Positions 30,178 through 39,100 of a DNA stretch of 54,387 nucleotides are shown piece by piece; within the stretch, counting starts at the first letter, position 1; every line of letters begins with the position of its first letter. Position numbers and translations under genes: made by a program. A model generated the notes under the pieces. The model searched no databases, was not told the origin of the DNA, and worked only from the letters and a program-made list of their open reading frames with translations. The DNA is from a virus: positions 1-54,387 of IMG/VR virus record IMGVR_UViG_3300028610_002189. The stretch is one strand, 5' to 3'.

Positions 30178-31616
30178 TGCCTTATAATGATGATCCAATG
30201 TATGATGCATGGGGAAGTGTTATAGACCCTGGTGAGGCAGATATGTTGGATCTTGCATTAGATTTTGTTAATAGTAAACTTGTACTACCTGAAGGTGTTG
30301 TTACAGAAGGATCTAGGTTAGAAGCTAGTAGAGTTGCTGAAAGTACAGCACTTGATATGGCTTCATTCGAAAGTTACTTAAGAAGTAATGTTATAGCAGG
30401 TGCAGCGTATTATGAACATCCTGGACGTGTAGAGACTGAGGATGTAGAAATGCCTGTTGAGGCATTTATGGATATAATGCAGTCTATACTTTCTCATAGT
30501 GTTGATCCTCTTAAAGCTGTGTTAGCCATATCTGCTTTAGCTCCTAAAGCTAAGTTTAAAAAATGGCAAACTGAGAAAGTTAAAAGAATGATTACTAGGG
30601 GTGTAACTAAAGGGAGTTTGTTTATAGATTTTAACTTTAATACAACTGAGATTGAGAAAGTAGTTAATAATTTTGAACAGCGTGTTGCAACATGTTTTGG
30701 TAGTAATGATCTTTGGAAACAGGTAACAGAAGCTGTACTTGATAGAACTATTGTTAAAACATCTATAGAGGATTTGTTACTTTCTTTGACGCAGAGTGCT
30801 AAAATTAAAGAAACAGAATATTCTGCTATTCCTGGTACTATGAAATTTAAGAGAATTGGTAGAAAATTAATAGGTTCATTAGGTAAGGTTAGAGATATAG
30901 CTTTTAACGTAGTAAGGGCTGGGAGCATAATGGGTACTGGTGAAATTGCAACAGAATGGTTTACTGGTAAGGTGGAAGGATGGGATGTTGGTAGATTAAC
31001 CAGTTTAGTTGATAGAATAATGAATCTTTCTATGGATGTTGAGAATGATATTGGTGCTTTAGAAGATGTGGATTCTATAAGTGAATACACTGAAAGTATT
31101 GACAATTATGTTGTAGAACTTGAAGATATATTTCAAGAAGTTGGTAACATGTATGGAAATTTTAAAGATGTTTTACCAGATTATTATAACAATGTTTTAT
31201 CAAATATTGCTGTATTACAATTTTCAGTAAAGAAAACCGTTGAATCGCTTTATAAGGGTCGTGAAAGTATTGAAGGTCGTAGAAGTGAAGTTACTGAACT
31301 TAGAGGAACTGATGCTGCTAGAACTGCTGTTGCTGATGCTGGTAAAGGTGATTTTCATACGCTTAAAGCTACTAAGTTTTGGGATTTTTACTATAACTAT
31401 ATAGATCCTATGGGGGGTATTAGTATGATTGAGTATATCTCTCGCGGGTTTAGTGAAGATCTTGAAAAAAGACTTGAAGAAATGAATGTATTTAGTGAAA
31501 GTATTAGAAAAGAATTTGCTGAGGCAGAAAGAATTATATTTGAAGAGGCTGATGATAGAGCTGAGAGAACATTTGGAACTTTTGTTAAACAACATTTTGC
31601 TAATTTATCATTATGA
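30177..31616 (+). CDS. Large helical protein of the connector module, unknown function, 479 aa
   Basis: The ATG overlaps the previous stop by one base. The protein is almost entirely helical, acidic and free of obvious motifs. Between connector and tail-terminator genes it may be a minor head or neck protein, or a non-structural assembly factor. No family recognised. Confidence 0.5.
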   Translation: MPYNDDPMYDAWGSVIDPGEADMLDLALDFVNSKLVLPEGVVTEGSRLEASRVAESTALDMASFESYLRSNVIAGAAYYEHPGRVETEDVEMPVEAFMDIMQSILSHSVDPLKAVLAISALAPKAKFKKWQTEKVKRMITRGVTKGSLFIDFNFNTTEIEKVVNNFEQRVATCFGSNDLWKQVTEAVLDRTIVKTSIEDLLLSLTQSAKIKETEYSAIPGTMKFKRIGRKLIGSLGKVRDIAFNVVRAGSIMGTGEIATEWFTGKVEGWDVGRLTSLVDRIMNLSMDVENDIGALEDVDSISEYTESIDNYVVELEDIFQEVGNMYGNFKDVLPDYYNNVLSNIAVLQFSVKKTVESLYKGRESIEGRRSEVTELRGTDAARTAVADAGKGDFHTLKATKFWDFYYNYIDPMGGISMIEYISRGFSEDLEKRLEEMNVFSESIRKEFAEAERIIFEEADDRAERTFGTFVKQHFANLSL

Positions 31617-32074
31617 GTCCTATAGATACAGACAATATTGTTAGTGAGTTTATTGTAAATACAAATATTATTCTTAGGAATAATATGGAGGATTTGCATA
31701 TCAAAAAAGTATATGATGAAGATGTGAGTGTTGTAGATGTTGTTCCGTCTATAGCAACTTCTGTTATGAATATCGTTTTGGAGCGCAGATCTCTTGGTTC
31801 TGTTCAAGCTAGATTTGAAGCTGATATAATTGGCGAGTTATGGTATTATCACGAAGGAATTTCTGTTGATACTCGTAAGAATGAAGTAATGTGTACTGCG
31901 TGGAGTATATGTAAGGTGTTACAGGAAAATGCTACTCTTAATGGGTGGCTTGCTTCTACTAGAGCATATGTGAGAACTTGTACGTGGGCGTTAAGACGTA
32001 ATTCTAATTTGTTGTTGGCTTCAGCTAGAATTATTTTAGTTGCACGTAAACAACTAAGAATTACTACAGTTTAG
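31613..32074 (+). CDS. Tail terminator/completion-like protein, 153 aa
   Basis: The ATG overlaps the previous TGA (ATGA). The fold pattern (VPSIATSVMNIVLERR, later ELWYYHEGISVDTR, VLQENATLNGW, SARIILVARKQ) resembles neck/tail-terminator proteins that cap the tail tube. Position just before the tail tube gene agrees. Identification is by pattern and context. Confidence 0.5.
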   Translation: MSPIDTDNIVSEFIVNTNIILRNNMEDLHIKKVYDEDVSVVDVVPSIATSVMNIVLERRSLGSVQARFEADIIGELWYYHEGISVDTRKNEVMCTAWSICKVLQENATLNGWLASTRAYVRTCTWALRRNSNLLLASARIILVARKQLRITTV

Positions 32075-32125
32075 AGCATAGCTAGTTACAGAACGATTAC
32101 AAATATTGGTTTTAAAGGAGTGATA

Positions 32126-32539
32126 ATGTGGATAAAAAAGAATTATGGTGCGCCGACTATGGTTCCCTTAATCGGCAAGATTGTTGGTAGTGATGAGTGG
32201 GTTGAAGTTGAAGATTCTACGGGGAAAAGATTAATAAAATCAAATCCACTATATAGTGGTAGATATGATAATCCTTTTGTAGAAAATGTTGTTGAAGAGG
32301 TTGATAGTGATGTAGAAAGTAATTTTGTAAAAATGACAGAAGAAAAACTTGAAACTACAACAGGTTTTTATGACACACATAAGGAAGAGAAAGACATTTA
32401 TAGTATGAATAAGGTTGAGTTAATTAAATTTGCAAGAAAAGTTGCAGAAGAAAAAGGAACTGAAATAAAAGGTATATGGAGAAAAAATGTGGATGAGATT
32501 CGTGAATTAATTATTTTCTTGCAAGAAAATGATATTTAA
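32126..32539 (+). CDS. Hypothetical tail-module protein, 137 aa
   Basis: The ATG follows AAAGGAGTGATA. The N-terminal 60 residues are beta-rich, then an acidic linker, then a helical SAP/Rho-N-like end (SMNKVELIKFARKVAEEKG). Small proteins of this type before tube genes are often neck or tube-associated, but no specific role can be assigned. Confidence 0.5.
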   Translation: MWIKKNYGAPTMVPLIGKIVGSDEWVEVEDSTGKRLIKSNPLYSGRYDNPFVENVVEEVDSDVESNFVKMTEEKLETTTGFYDTHKEEKDIYSMNKVELIKFARKVAEEKGTEIKGIWRKNVDEIRELIIFLQENDI

Positions 32540-32553
32540 GAGGAGGTATTGTT

Positions 32554-34581
32554 ATGGTAACAACAACTGGTCCAGCGGTAGGGGCCAAGGCTCAAATAGG
32601 ATTTGCTGAAGAATCTAAATGGGGATATCCTAAGAGTCCCCCTGCTTCATTTGTTGAATTTACATCTGAGGGTGTAGTTAGTGAATTTACTAATCTTATT
32701 AGTGCTTCACTTAGAGCCGATAGGGCTGTACATAAGCAACGTATTGGTACTGAAGCTGCTGGAGGTGATATTAATTTTGAACTTTGTCCGGCAGGTTTTG
32801 GAACATTATTAAAACATGCGCTTGGTAAGAAACGTACGAAACGTGTAGATATTGCTTTTTTGATGGTATATACAGGTAGTGGAATACCATCAGTTACTTT
32901 ATCTGCTAATAGTTTGACTTCTGTAGATGCTGATACTAATCTTAATATAACCATTAATAATAGTGATACTGTACAAGTTGTACTTGATGCTGTTGAAGCT
33001 ATTGCTGGTTGGGAAGCTTATGCAGCTTGGGGTGATGGAAGTACTGGTTATTTTGCAGTAACGAGTAAAATTACTGCTGTAACTACTCTTGGTAGTGGTG
33101 ATTATGCTAATGGTAAACTTGCTAAGACTGCCGGTGGAGTAATCAATCTTGAAACATTTACTTCTGTACCATGTGGTGCTGATGGCGGTACTACGCATGA
33201 AGTATTTTTCCCAATCAATATGAAATATGGTATTTATGAACATACTATTAAAAGTTATCAAGATTTGCCTGAAGTACCAGAAGGATTGACACTTGAAATT
33301 GGACGTGATGTTGCAGCATTTAATTACTATGGTTCAAAAGTTAATAGTCTTGCTTTAAATGCTACTCCTGGTGAGATTGTTACTGGTACATTAAATGTTA
33401 TGTCTAAAGGAGCTTCTACTTGTGGAGATGTTTCTGCTGATAGTGGAAATACTGGCTGGCAGGATCCTATTGTTGGTCTTAAATATGCTGGTTCTGAAAC
33501 TTCATGCAAAATTGCTGTTGATTCTACTAACGAAACATTTTATATGGAAGATGGAGGTTCTGGAACAGAGGTTGCTAAATGGCATTTCTCATTGGAAAGA
33601 GGATATTATGATCATGAAGGTAGTTATTATAATGTACAGACTCTAGGTGGTTTTATAGAGTTTTTACAAGCTTGTAATAGTAGTGGTGATTTTAATCTTG
33701 TTAAGAAACCTTCTGTTGGTTATCCAAGTAATTCTACTGATATTGCAGGTTATGGAAGTGCTGCAAGTCCAAATACTTTATCTGCCGATACTGAAACAGA
33801 ATTGAATTTTGATTCAACACTTAATGCTGATGCTGTTCCACTTATTCGTGGTGACTATACTAGTGATGATACTGGTGACTCTGGTACTATATATGTCAAA
33901 GTATCAACTAATGGAGCAGTTGATGGCACGGCAGCGTTTACAGGTTCTACGAATGATTCTTCTTATGGTAGTGCAACTTCAATTACTTATGGAGTCTGGT
34001 ATGATATTCTTGATGGTAGCGATGTTGATACTGGATTTGATGTAATGTTTCCTAATAATGAATCTCTAACACTTGATGATAAGTGGTCGTTTACAACTTT
34101 TAAAGATGCAAATGAAAGTGTTAGTTATGCTACAGAAGAAACATTTGTTGGTGCTCATGGTTCAGCTACAATTGATGATGATGATGCTGTTATTATGGGT
34201 CTTTCTTCTACTATTACTAATAATCTCTTTGGAGATAAATATGAACTAGGGGATAGACAACGTGCTGCTTTGAAAGAACAACAAATGGCAGTTGAAGGCA
34301 CTGTTACACTTGAGTTTGATAATCTAGATTTATATAGAAAGTTTATTAATGGTACTGCTATGGATCTGGATTTTACATTCACTAGCGATGAATATATCAA
34401 TGATAGTACTACTAAATATTCTGCTATAGTTACATATGCAAATGCTAAATTTAGTGGTACAACTCCTGTTGCTGGTGGGCCTGAAATTATTACAACAGAC
34501 TTTCCATTTGTTGGTTTGTATGATGATACATTAGGATGCAGTATGCAAGTTGTCTTGACAAATAATGAGTCTTATATATAA
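32554..34581 (+). CDS. Tail tube protein with large inserts, 675 aa
   Basis: The ATG has AAGAGGAGGTATTGTT upstream. The N-terminal GAKAQIGFAEESKWGY, the IGTEAAGGDINFEL segment and the C-terminal AVEGTVTLEFDNLDLYRKF match major tail tube proteins. At 675 aa it is about twice the usual length. Extra beta-rich, Thr/Ser/Gly-rich domains at about 100-215 and 400-540 probably decorate the outside of the tube. A strong terminator follows. Confidence 0.75.
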   Translation: MVTTTGPAVGAKAQIGFAEESKWGYPKSPPASFVEFTSEGVVSEFTNLISASLRADRAVHKQRIGTEAAGGDINFELCPAGFGTLLKHALGKKRTKRVDIAFLMVYTGSGIPSVTLSANSLTSVDADTNLNITINNSDTVQVVLDAVEAIAGWEAYAAWGDGSTGYFAVTSKITAVTTLGSGDYANGKLAKTAGGVINLETFTSVPCGADGGTTHEVFFPINMKYGIYEHTIKSYQDLPEVPEGLTLEIGRDVAAFNYYGSKVNSLALNATPGEIVTGTLNVMSKGASTCGDVSADSGNTGWQDPIVGLKYAGSETSCKIAVDSTNETFYMEDGGSGTEVAKWHFSLERGYYDHEGSYYNVQTLGGFIEFLQACNSSGDFNLVKKPSVGYPSNSTDIAGYGSAASPNTLSADTETELNFDSTLNADAVPLIRGDYTSDDTGDSGTIYVKVSTNGAVDGTAAFTGSTNDSSYGSATSITYGVWYDILDGSDVDTGFDVMFPNNESLTLDDKWSFTTFKDANESVSYATEETFVGAHGSATIDDDDAVIMGLSSTITNNLFGDKYELGDRQRAALKEQQMAVEGTVTLEFDNLDLYRKFINGTAMDLDFTFTSDEYINDSTTKYSAIVTYANAKFSGTTPVAGGPEIITTDFPFVGLYDDTLGCSMQVVLTNNESYI

Positions 34582-34604
34582 GCCATGTTCTTAACTTCAA
34601 TTAT

Positions 34605-34649
34605 AAGTGCGCTGTTTGCAGGAATAATTCCTCTACAGCGCACTTTTTT
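34605..34649 (+). terminator. Strong intrinsic terminator after the tail tube gene
   Basis: An 11-bp stem (AAGTGCGCTGT / ACAGCGCACTT) is followed directly by a run of T. The 19-base loop can form an inner AGGAA/TTCCT helix. It lies 24 bases after the tail tube stop and would reduce transcription of the tail genes relative to capsid and tube genes. Confidence 0.85.
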
Positions 34650-34659
34650 AAAGGGGGTG

Positions 34660-35232
34660 ATGTTATTAATTTTTAGTATTTATGTTATGGTATCGGTAAT
34701 GTTCTGGATGCCCTACATAGTCTGTGTAGCACTTTCTGCAGTTTGGTTATGGTTTTTGTTAATAATTTGTTTGAAGTTTCTAGAGGGCACTAGAGATGGT
34801 AATTTTGGTATCAAATTAAAGTTAGCTTTAAAGATACAGAAGTATCTTGCTAATCAACTAATAGAGGAGGAACAAATGAAAGGAAAAAGATTTGATAAGC
34901 CGCATGATTATGTTTGTAAATGTGATGCAGGATTACCTGTAAAAGAGCAAACTAAATTTAAAGTGAGATTCTTGACTATTAAAGAACAAGCTGAATTAAG
35001 AGATGATATGTATCGTGTATCTGGTTTTGGTGAAAAGCGTCAAGAGAAGTTAATGACTGGCTCAGTTGCTCTTAAAGCTTTAATTAAAGGTATATTGGGT
35101 TGGGAAAATTTTAAATATGATGACACTGGTGAAGATATTCCTTTTAATGAAGAGAATTTTAGTTGTATACCTCCTGAACAGAGGGATGAAATTGCTGGTT
35201 ATATTAGAGGCGTTCCCGAAGAAGAAGTATAA
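34660..35232 (+). CDS. Membrane segment fused in frame to tail assembly chaperone-like domain, 190 aa
   Basis: The ATG follows AAAGGGGGTG, but the SD nearly abuts the codon. An ATG farther upstream lies before the terminator stem and is unlikely to be used. Residues 1-45 contain one long or two short hydrophobic spans (MLLIFSIYVMVSVM, then VALSAVWLWFLLIICLKF). A helical linker leads without a stop into a soluble domain that also has its own start at 34876. The upper part could be a holin-like remnant or an anchor. The soluble domain resembles the next gene product. Confidence 0.45.
   Translation: MLLIFSIYVMVSVMFWMPYIVCVALSAVWLWFLLIICLKFLEGTRDGNFGIKLKLALKIQKYLANQLIEEEQMKGKRFDKPHDYVCKCDAGLPVKEQTKFKVRFLTIKEQAELRDDMYRVSGFGEKRQEKLMTGSVALKALIKGILGWENFKYDDTGEDIPFNEENFSCIPPEQRDEIAGYIRGVPEEEV
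34876..35232 (+). CDS. Tail assembly chaperone-like protein, 118 aa
   Basis: The ATG has AGAGGAGGAACAA upstream, a far better site than any earlier one. The C-terminal half (LGWENFKYDDTGEDIPF...) aligns with the N-terminal part of the following protein (VGWKNFKYEDNGEDISF...). Small proteins with this GWxNF...D/E-x-G pattern directly before the tape measure gene are usually tail assembly chaperones. No clear slippery heptamer is seen for a gpG/gpGT-style frameshift. Confidence 0.6.
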   Translation: MKGKRFDKPHDYVCKCDAGLPVKEQTKFKVRFLTIKEQAELRDDMYRVSGFGEKRQEKLMTGSVALKALIKGILGWENFKYDDTGEDIPFNEENFSCIPPEQRDEIAGYIRGVPEEEV

Positions 35233-35237
35233 AGGTC

Positions 35238-36119
35238 ATGTTTGTAGGGAACCCCTCGCTGGTATTGAGGTTTGACCCTGAGCATATATTTGAGTATGTT
35301 TGTGATGAAGAAGTTGATCCTAAAGACATTACTATTTTTAATGTTAGGCCTCTTACCATTTTACAGTATACAATCTGTAGAAATGTTCTTATGGGAAATG
35401 GGGAGGGGTCTGGCACAAATTTAGGCACTTTTAGTTTAGAGGTGGTGAAATTTGGGCTAGTGGGATGGAAGAATTTTAAATATGAGGATAATGGTGAAGA
35501 TATTTCTTTTTGTTCAAATAATCTTAATGCTTTGTCAGTTAAGATTGTAGATGAAATATCTAGAGCTATATTATCGTTAAGTGAAGTTGATAGTAAATGT
35601 GAAAGATCTATTAGATTTACTATTAAATGGTCAGAATATGTTGGTAAACTACAAAATCCTGATCAATGGAATTGTGATATATGTACGAAAAAGAAGCTTG
35701 CAGGCAGTAGAAATTGTGAAGGAAAAGATCTTCGTCTTTGTAGGAAGTGTAAACTAGAAACTCTGCTTTCTATATGTCCTAAGTGTGATAAAGTTACCTC
35801 TCCTAAGTTTATTCTAAAGCTTAATAATAAACAAACTAGATATGCTAATGAAGGCTTTGATTATGTTACTAGGTGTCCTGTGAGATTTTTGGAGCCTAAA
35901 ATAATGAGCATAATTAACATGGCAACTTTTATTGACGAGGCTGGAAGTTTTCCTGTGAAGGGAGCAGCATTAGAGCAAAGTAATTATTATTATCAAATAA
36001 GGCAGATGATATTAACTGAAAGAAATCTTGCATTAAAAGATGATAATAAACAAAATATACCTAATGTTCCAAAAGAAGTGAATTTAGAATCTTCTAGAAT
36101 GGGTAGAATGGGGAAATAG
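35238..36119 (+). CDS. Second tail assembly chaperone-like protein with zinc clusters, 293 aa
   Basis: The ATG follows AAAGGTC. The first 110 residues are related to the preceding chaperone-like protein. Residues 140-190 contain CDIC, CRKC and CPKC plus further cysteines, a likely zinc-binding insert. The C-terminal third is helical. Placed directly before the tape measure gene, it probably acts in tail assembly in place of a frameshift product. Confidence 0.55.
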   Translation: MFVGNPSLVLRFDPEHIFEYVCDEEVDPKDITIFNVRPLTILQYTICRNVLMGNGEGSGTNLGTFSLEVVKFGLVGWKNFKYEDNGEDISFCSNNLNALSVKIVDEISRAILSLSEVDSKCERSIRFTIKWSEYVGKLQNPDQWNCDICTKKKLAGSRNCEGKDLRLCRKCKLETLLSICPKCDKVTSPKFILKLNNKQTRYANEGFDYVTRCPVRFLEPKIMSIINMATFIDEAGSFPVKGAALEQSNYYYQIRQMILTERNLALKDDNKQNIPNVPKEVNLESSRMGRMGK

Positions 36120-36120
36120 A

Positions 36121-39100
36121 GTGAAAAAAGCCTTATTTCAGATAACTACAAAATATGAAGCTAAGGAACTAAGAGCTTTTAAAGCAGATATTGGTGCTAT
36201 AAAGAAGATAGCTAGTGAACTTAATGTTCTGGCTTCTGCAACAACTGGTATGCAAGCTGCTGGTAGAAATGTACAAACTTTTGTTGCAGAAGTAGCTAAA
36301 ATAGATCCACGACATTCTCGTACTCTACATCAAATTGCAATGAGTATGGAGTATATGCGTAGAAGTACAAAGGATTTGAGTGGAGCTACAGGAACACTTA
36401 AAGGATTTGGCAATGTAGTATTGGAGATTGGTAAAAGAGTAAGCAAATCTACTAAAGCCTGGCCTGCTGGTATGGAAGCTATTAAACAAATGGCTGTTGT
36501 TATAAGACAATTAGGTACTGGTGGTCAAGGTGTTCCAGCCATATTAAATTTAGTAGGGCAGGTGCAGGCTGATACTAGACATGGTAGTATATTGTGGTCT
36601 CTAATGAATTTAGAGTTTGCTGTTAGACCAGTTCAACAGATTTTAAGTGCTTTTCAACAAATTAGAGGCATGAAGGGTGGTTTTGGAATGCCTGGAGTTG
36701 GTGGGGTTGGAGGAGGTGGTGCAGTAGGAGGCGCTACTCCTGGTGTTTATAGTTTTGGTGATCCTGAACATCAGAAATGGATTACTAGACAAACTGGAGA
36801 AGCTTTGAAACCTGGTGGCGCAACCAAGAGAGCTAGAGATCTTGGAGAAGCAGGTGAAAAGTTTTTAACACAGTACTATAAGTATGAGCGTGGTAGCATT
36901 GAAGAAATGCGTCATACATATGAAACCATTGCAAAGATAGAGAATATTAAGGTTGAACAATTTAAAACTGAAACTGAGTATTTAGCCTTTTTGAAACGGC
37001 GGTATGCTGAATCATATAGAGGTACAGTTTCAGCAACTACTGTAGCAGGAATAGCTACTAGAGGATTAAAATTTGGTGAGATTACTACTGGTAAGGGGGC
37101 TGCTCCTATTGGTGCTCAGGGAGTTAGAGGTACTCTTGTACACAAAGGTGTTGAGAAAAGTATGTTAGGGCTAGGAATATCAAAAACAACTGGAGCATTA
37201 AGTCCTGAGCTTGTAGAAACAATAGCTACTGGAAGATTTGCAACTGATCCACAATTTGCTAAGGATTTAGAGACTACTGGAAAGTTTGCTGGTAAGGAGT
37301 TTGAAAAATATGCCAAAGGTGCTTTTGGCGAAGGAGTAACAAAGCAACCTTGGTATCAGAAAGAATTGAATACTATAAGAGGAAGTATTAAAAAGTCAAC
37401 TTTAGGTATTTTAAGAGAATTGTGGAAACAGGCTGCAACTGCACAAAAAGGAAATGTACGTAAAGGGTTGCAAGAAATGAGACTTTTTGTTGAAAAACCT
37501 TTCAAGCCTGTTCAAGTAATTAAAGCTGGTGCTGAACCTATAGCCAAAAGAATATTGCCTGAATTTAAAGGTGTCATGGATCCTTTTCTAAAAAATCTTC
37601 AAAAGGGTCTTGGTCCTAGTAAGTGGTTAGAGTTTGAAAAAGCTACACAAAAATTAGGAATGAGTGTCACTGGAATTGCTGATTATGTTGGTAAAATAGG
37701 AGCTAAAGGATTTGTTATAGACGTTAAAACAGCTAAACAGTCTTTACAAAATGCAAAATATTTTGTGAAACAAGTAAAAGAATTATATGCCAGGATGGGA
37801 AAAAGATTATTTCCAGAGCAAGGTACTCAATTCCAGGCTCTAATTGCTACTGCTGAAGGGGTTGTAAAAGATGTAGATCTTATACACAAAGAAGCTAAAA
37901 CAGCAAAAAAAGCTGAAGGTATATCTGCAAGAGCTATTACTAAGGGTCCATATGCTGAGCGTGTAGGTGTGGAAAGAGCTCGCAGGGAAGAGTTGGAAAA
38001 GGAAAATAAAATTGTTGCTGAAAATAAAAGACTTGATGAAGAAGCAGTTAGAGTTAAAGAAAAGTCTTTAGCTATTGAAAGAGAAATTACAAATGCTAAG
38101 AAACAACAAAATGTTGAACAGACAAGATTAATTGGTGGTGGTGCGGGAAGAATACCTCCTAGCGGAGGAGGTGGTGTATTTGGCGGACGGTTTAGTCTTC
38201 GTGGTACAGAAGGTCTTGTTGATCCTATGACAAGATATGAGCGTGAAATGAATAGAGCTACACTTGAATCTGTAGCATTTGGTAAAAGTTTAGATGTTGC
38301 AGATATAAAAGCTAAACTTATAACTCGCAGTATAAGAGATATGGCTGGTAATATGGCACGTATAGTAGCTTTAGAGAAAGTTAGAAAAAAGGATCCAACT
38401 TTTCTTAGAGCTGAAGCATATGAAAGGCTTAATAATGAATTACGTGAATACGCTACATTACAAGAGAGGGTACTTGAATTTAGAAGGAAAAGTGGAGTTA
38501 TACTTAGAGAAGCTGGAGTTACTGTAGGAGGAAAGAGAGAACTAGAAAAAAGAGCTGGTATAGATAAGAAATTAGCTACTGAATCAGAAGTTAGAGAAGC
38601 TAGAAGGGCTACTACAAGTTTAGCAAGTTTTGAGAAATTAGAAAAACAGTATGGCACAAGCATAAAATATACTAAGGAATTTAGAGGTGCTATAACTGAA
38701 GCAATGACTTCTGGTGGGAAAGGCATTAGTGGTTTGACAGAAAAACTTCATAATATGTTAAAGCCTTTAGGTCTGACAGGTATTAAGGTTAAAGATGCTG
38801 ACCATGCTATGAAATTGCTAGCAAAAACTAGTAGAGAACTATACATGGAAGTTCAAAATGATAGAAATGCTTATAATGCGCTTAATAAAGAGCTCGATAA
38901 AAATAAGATTTTAATTGAAAGAGTTTTAGGTAAGTCAAAGATGAGCAAGCTAAGTACTGTTGAACTTGCTGTTGCTAATAAAATGTTACAACAATATCTA
39001 AGTAGAATAAGTAGAGAATTAGAATTAGTAGAAGGTAAACTTATAGAAGCAGAACAGGCAGCAAAAAGAGATACTGTGGCTATAAAAAGGTTAGGAGATC

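Noticed and set aside
34585-34659. Start of the chaperone-fusion frame at 34585
   Set aside because: This start lies upstream of and runs through the strong terminator stem, and it has no SD. Later starts at 34660 or 34876 are preferred.
35200-35245. Programmed frameshift joining the two chaperone-like genes
   Set aside because: No X XXY YYZ slippery heptamer is visible near the end of the first gene, and the second has its own start.
37827-38726. Minus-strand 299-codon frame inside the tape measure gene
   Set aside because: It lies antisense to a long, clearly coding gene, and its Ser/Leu/Pro-rich product is the usual complement of Lys/Glu/Ala-rich helices.
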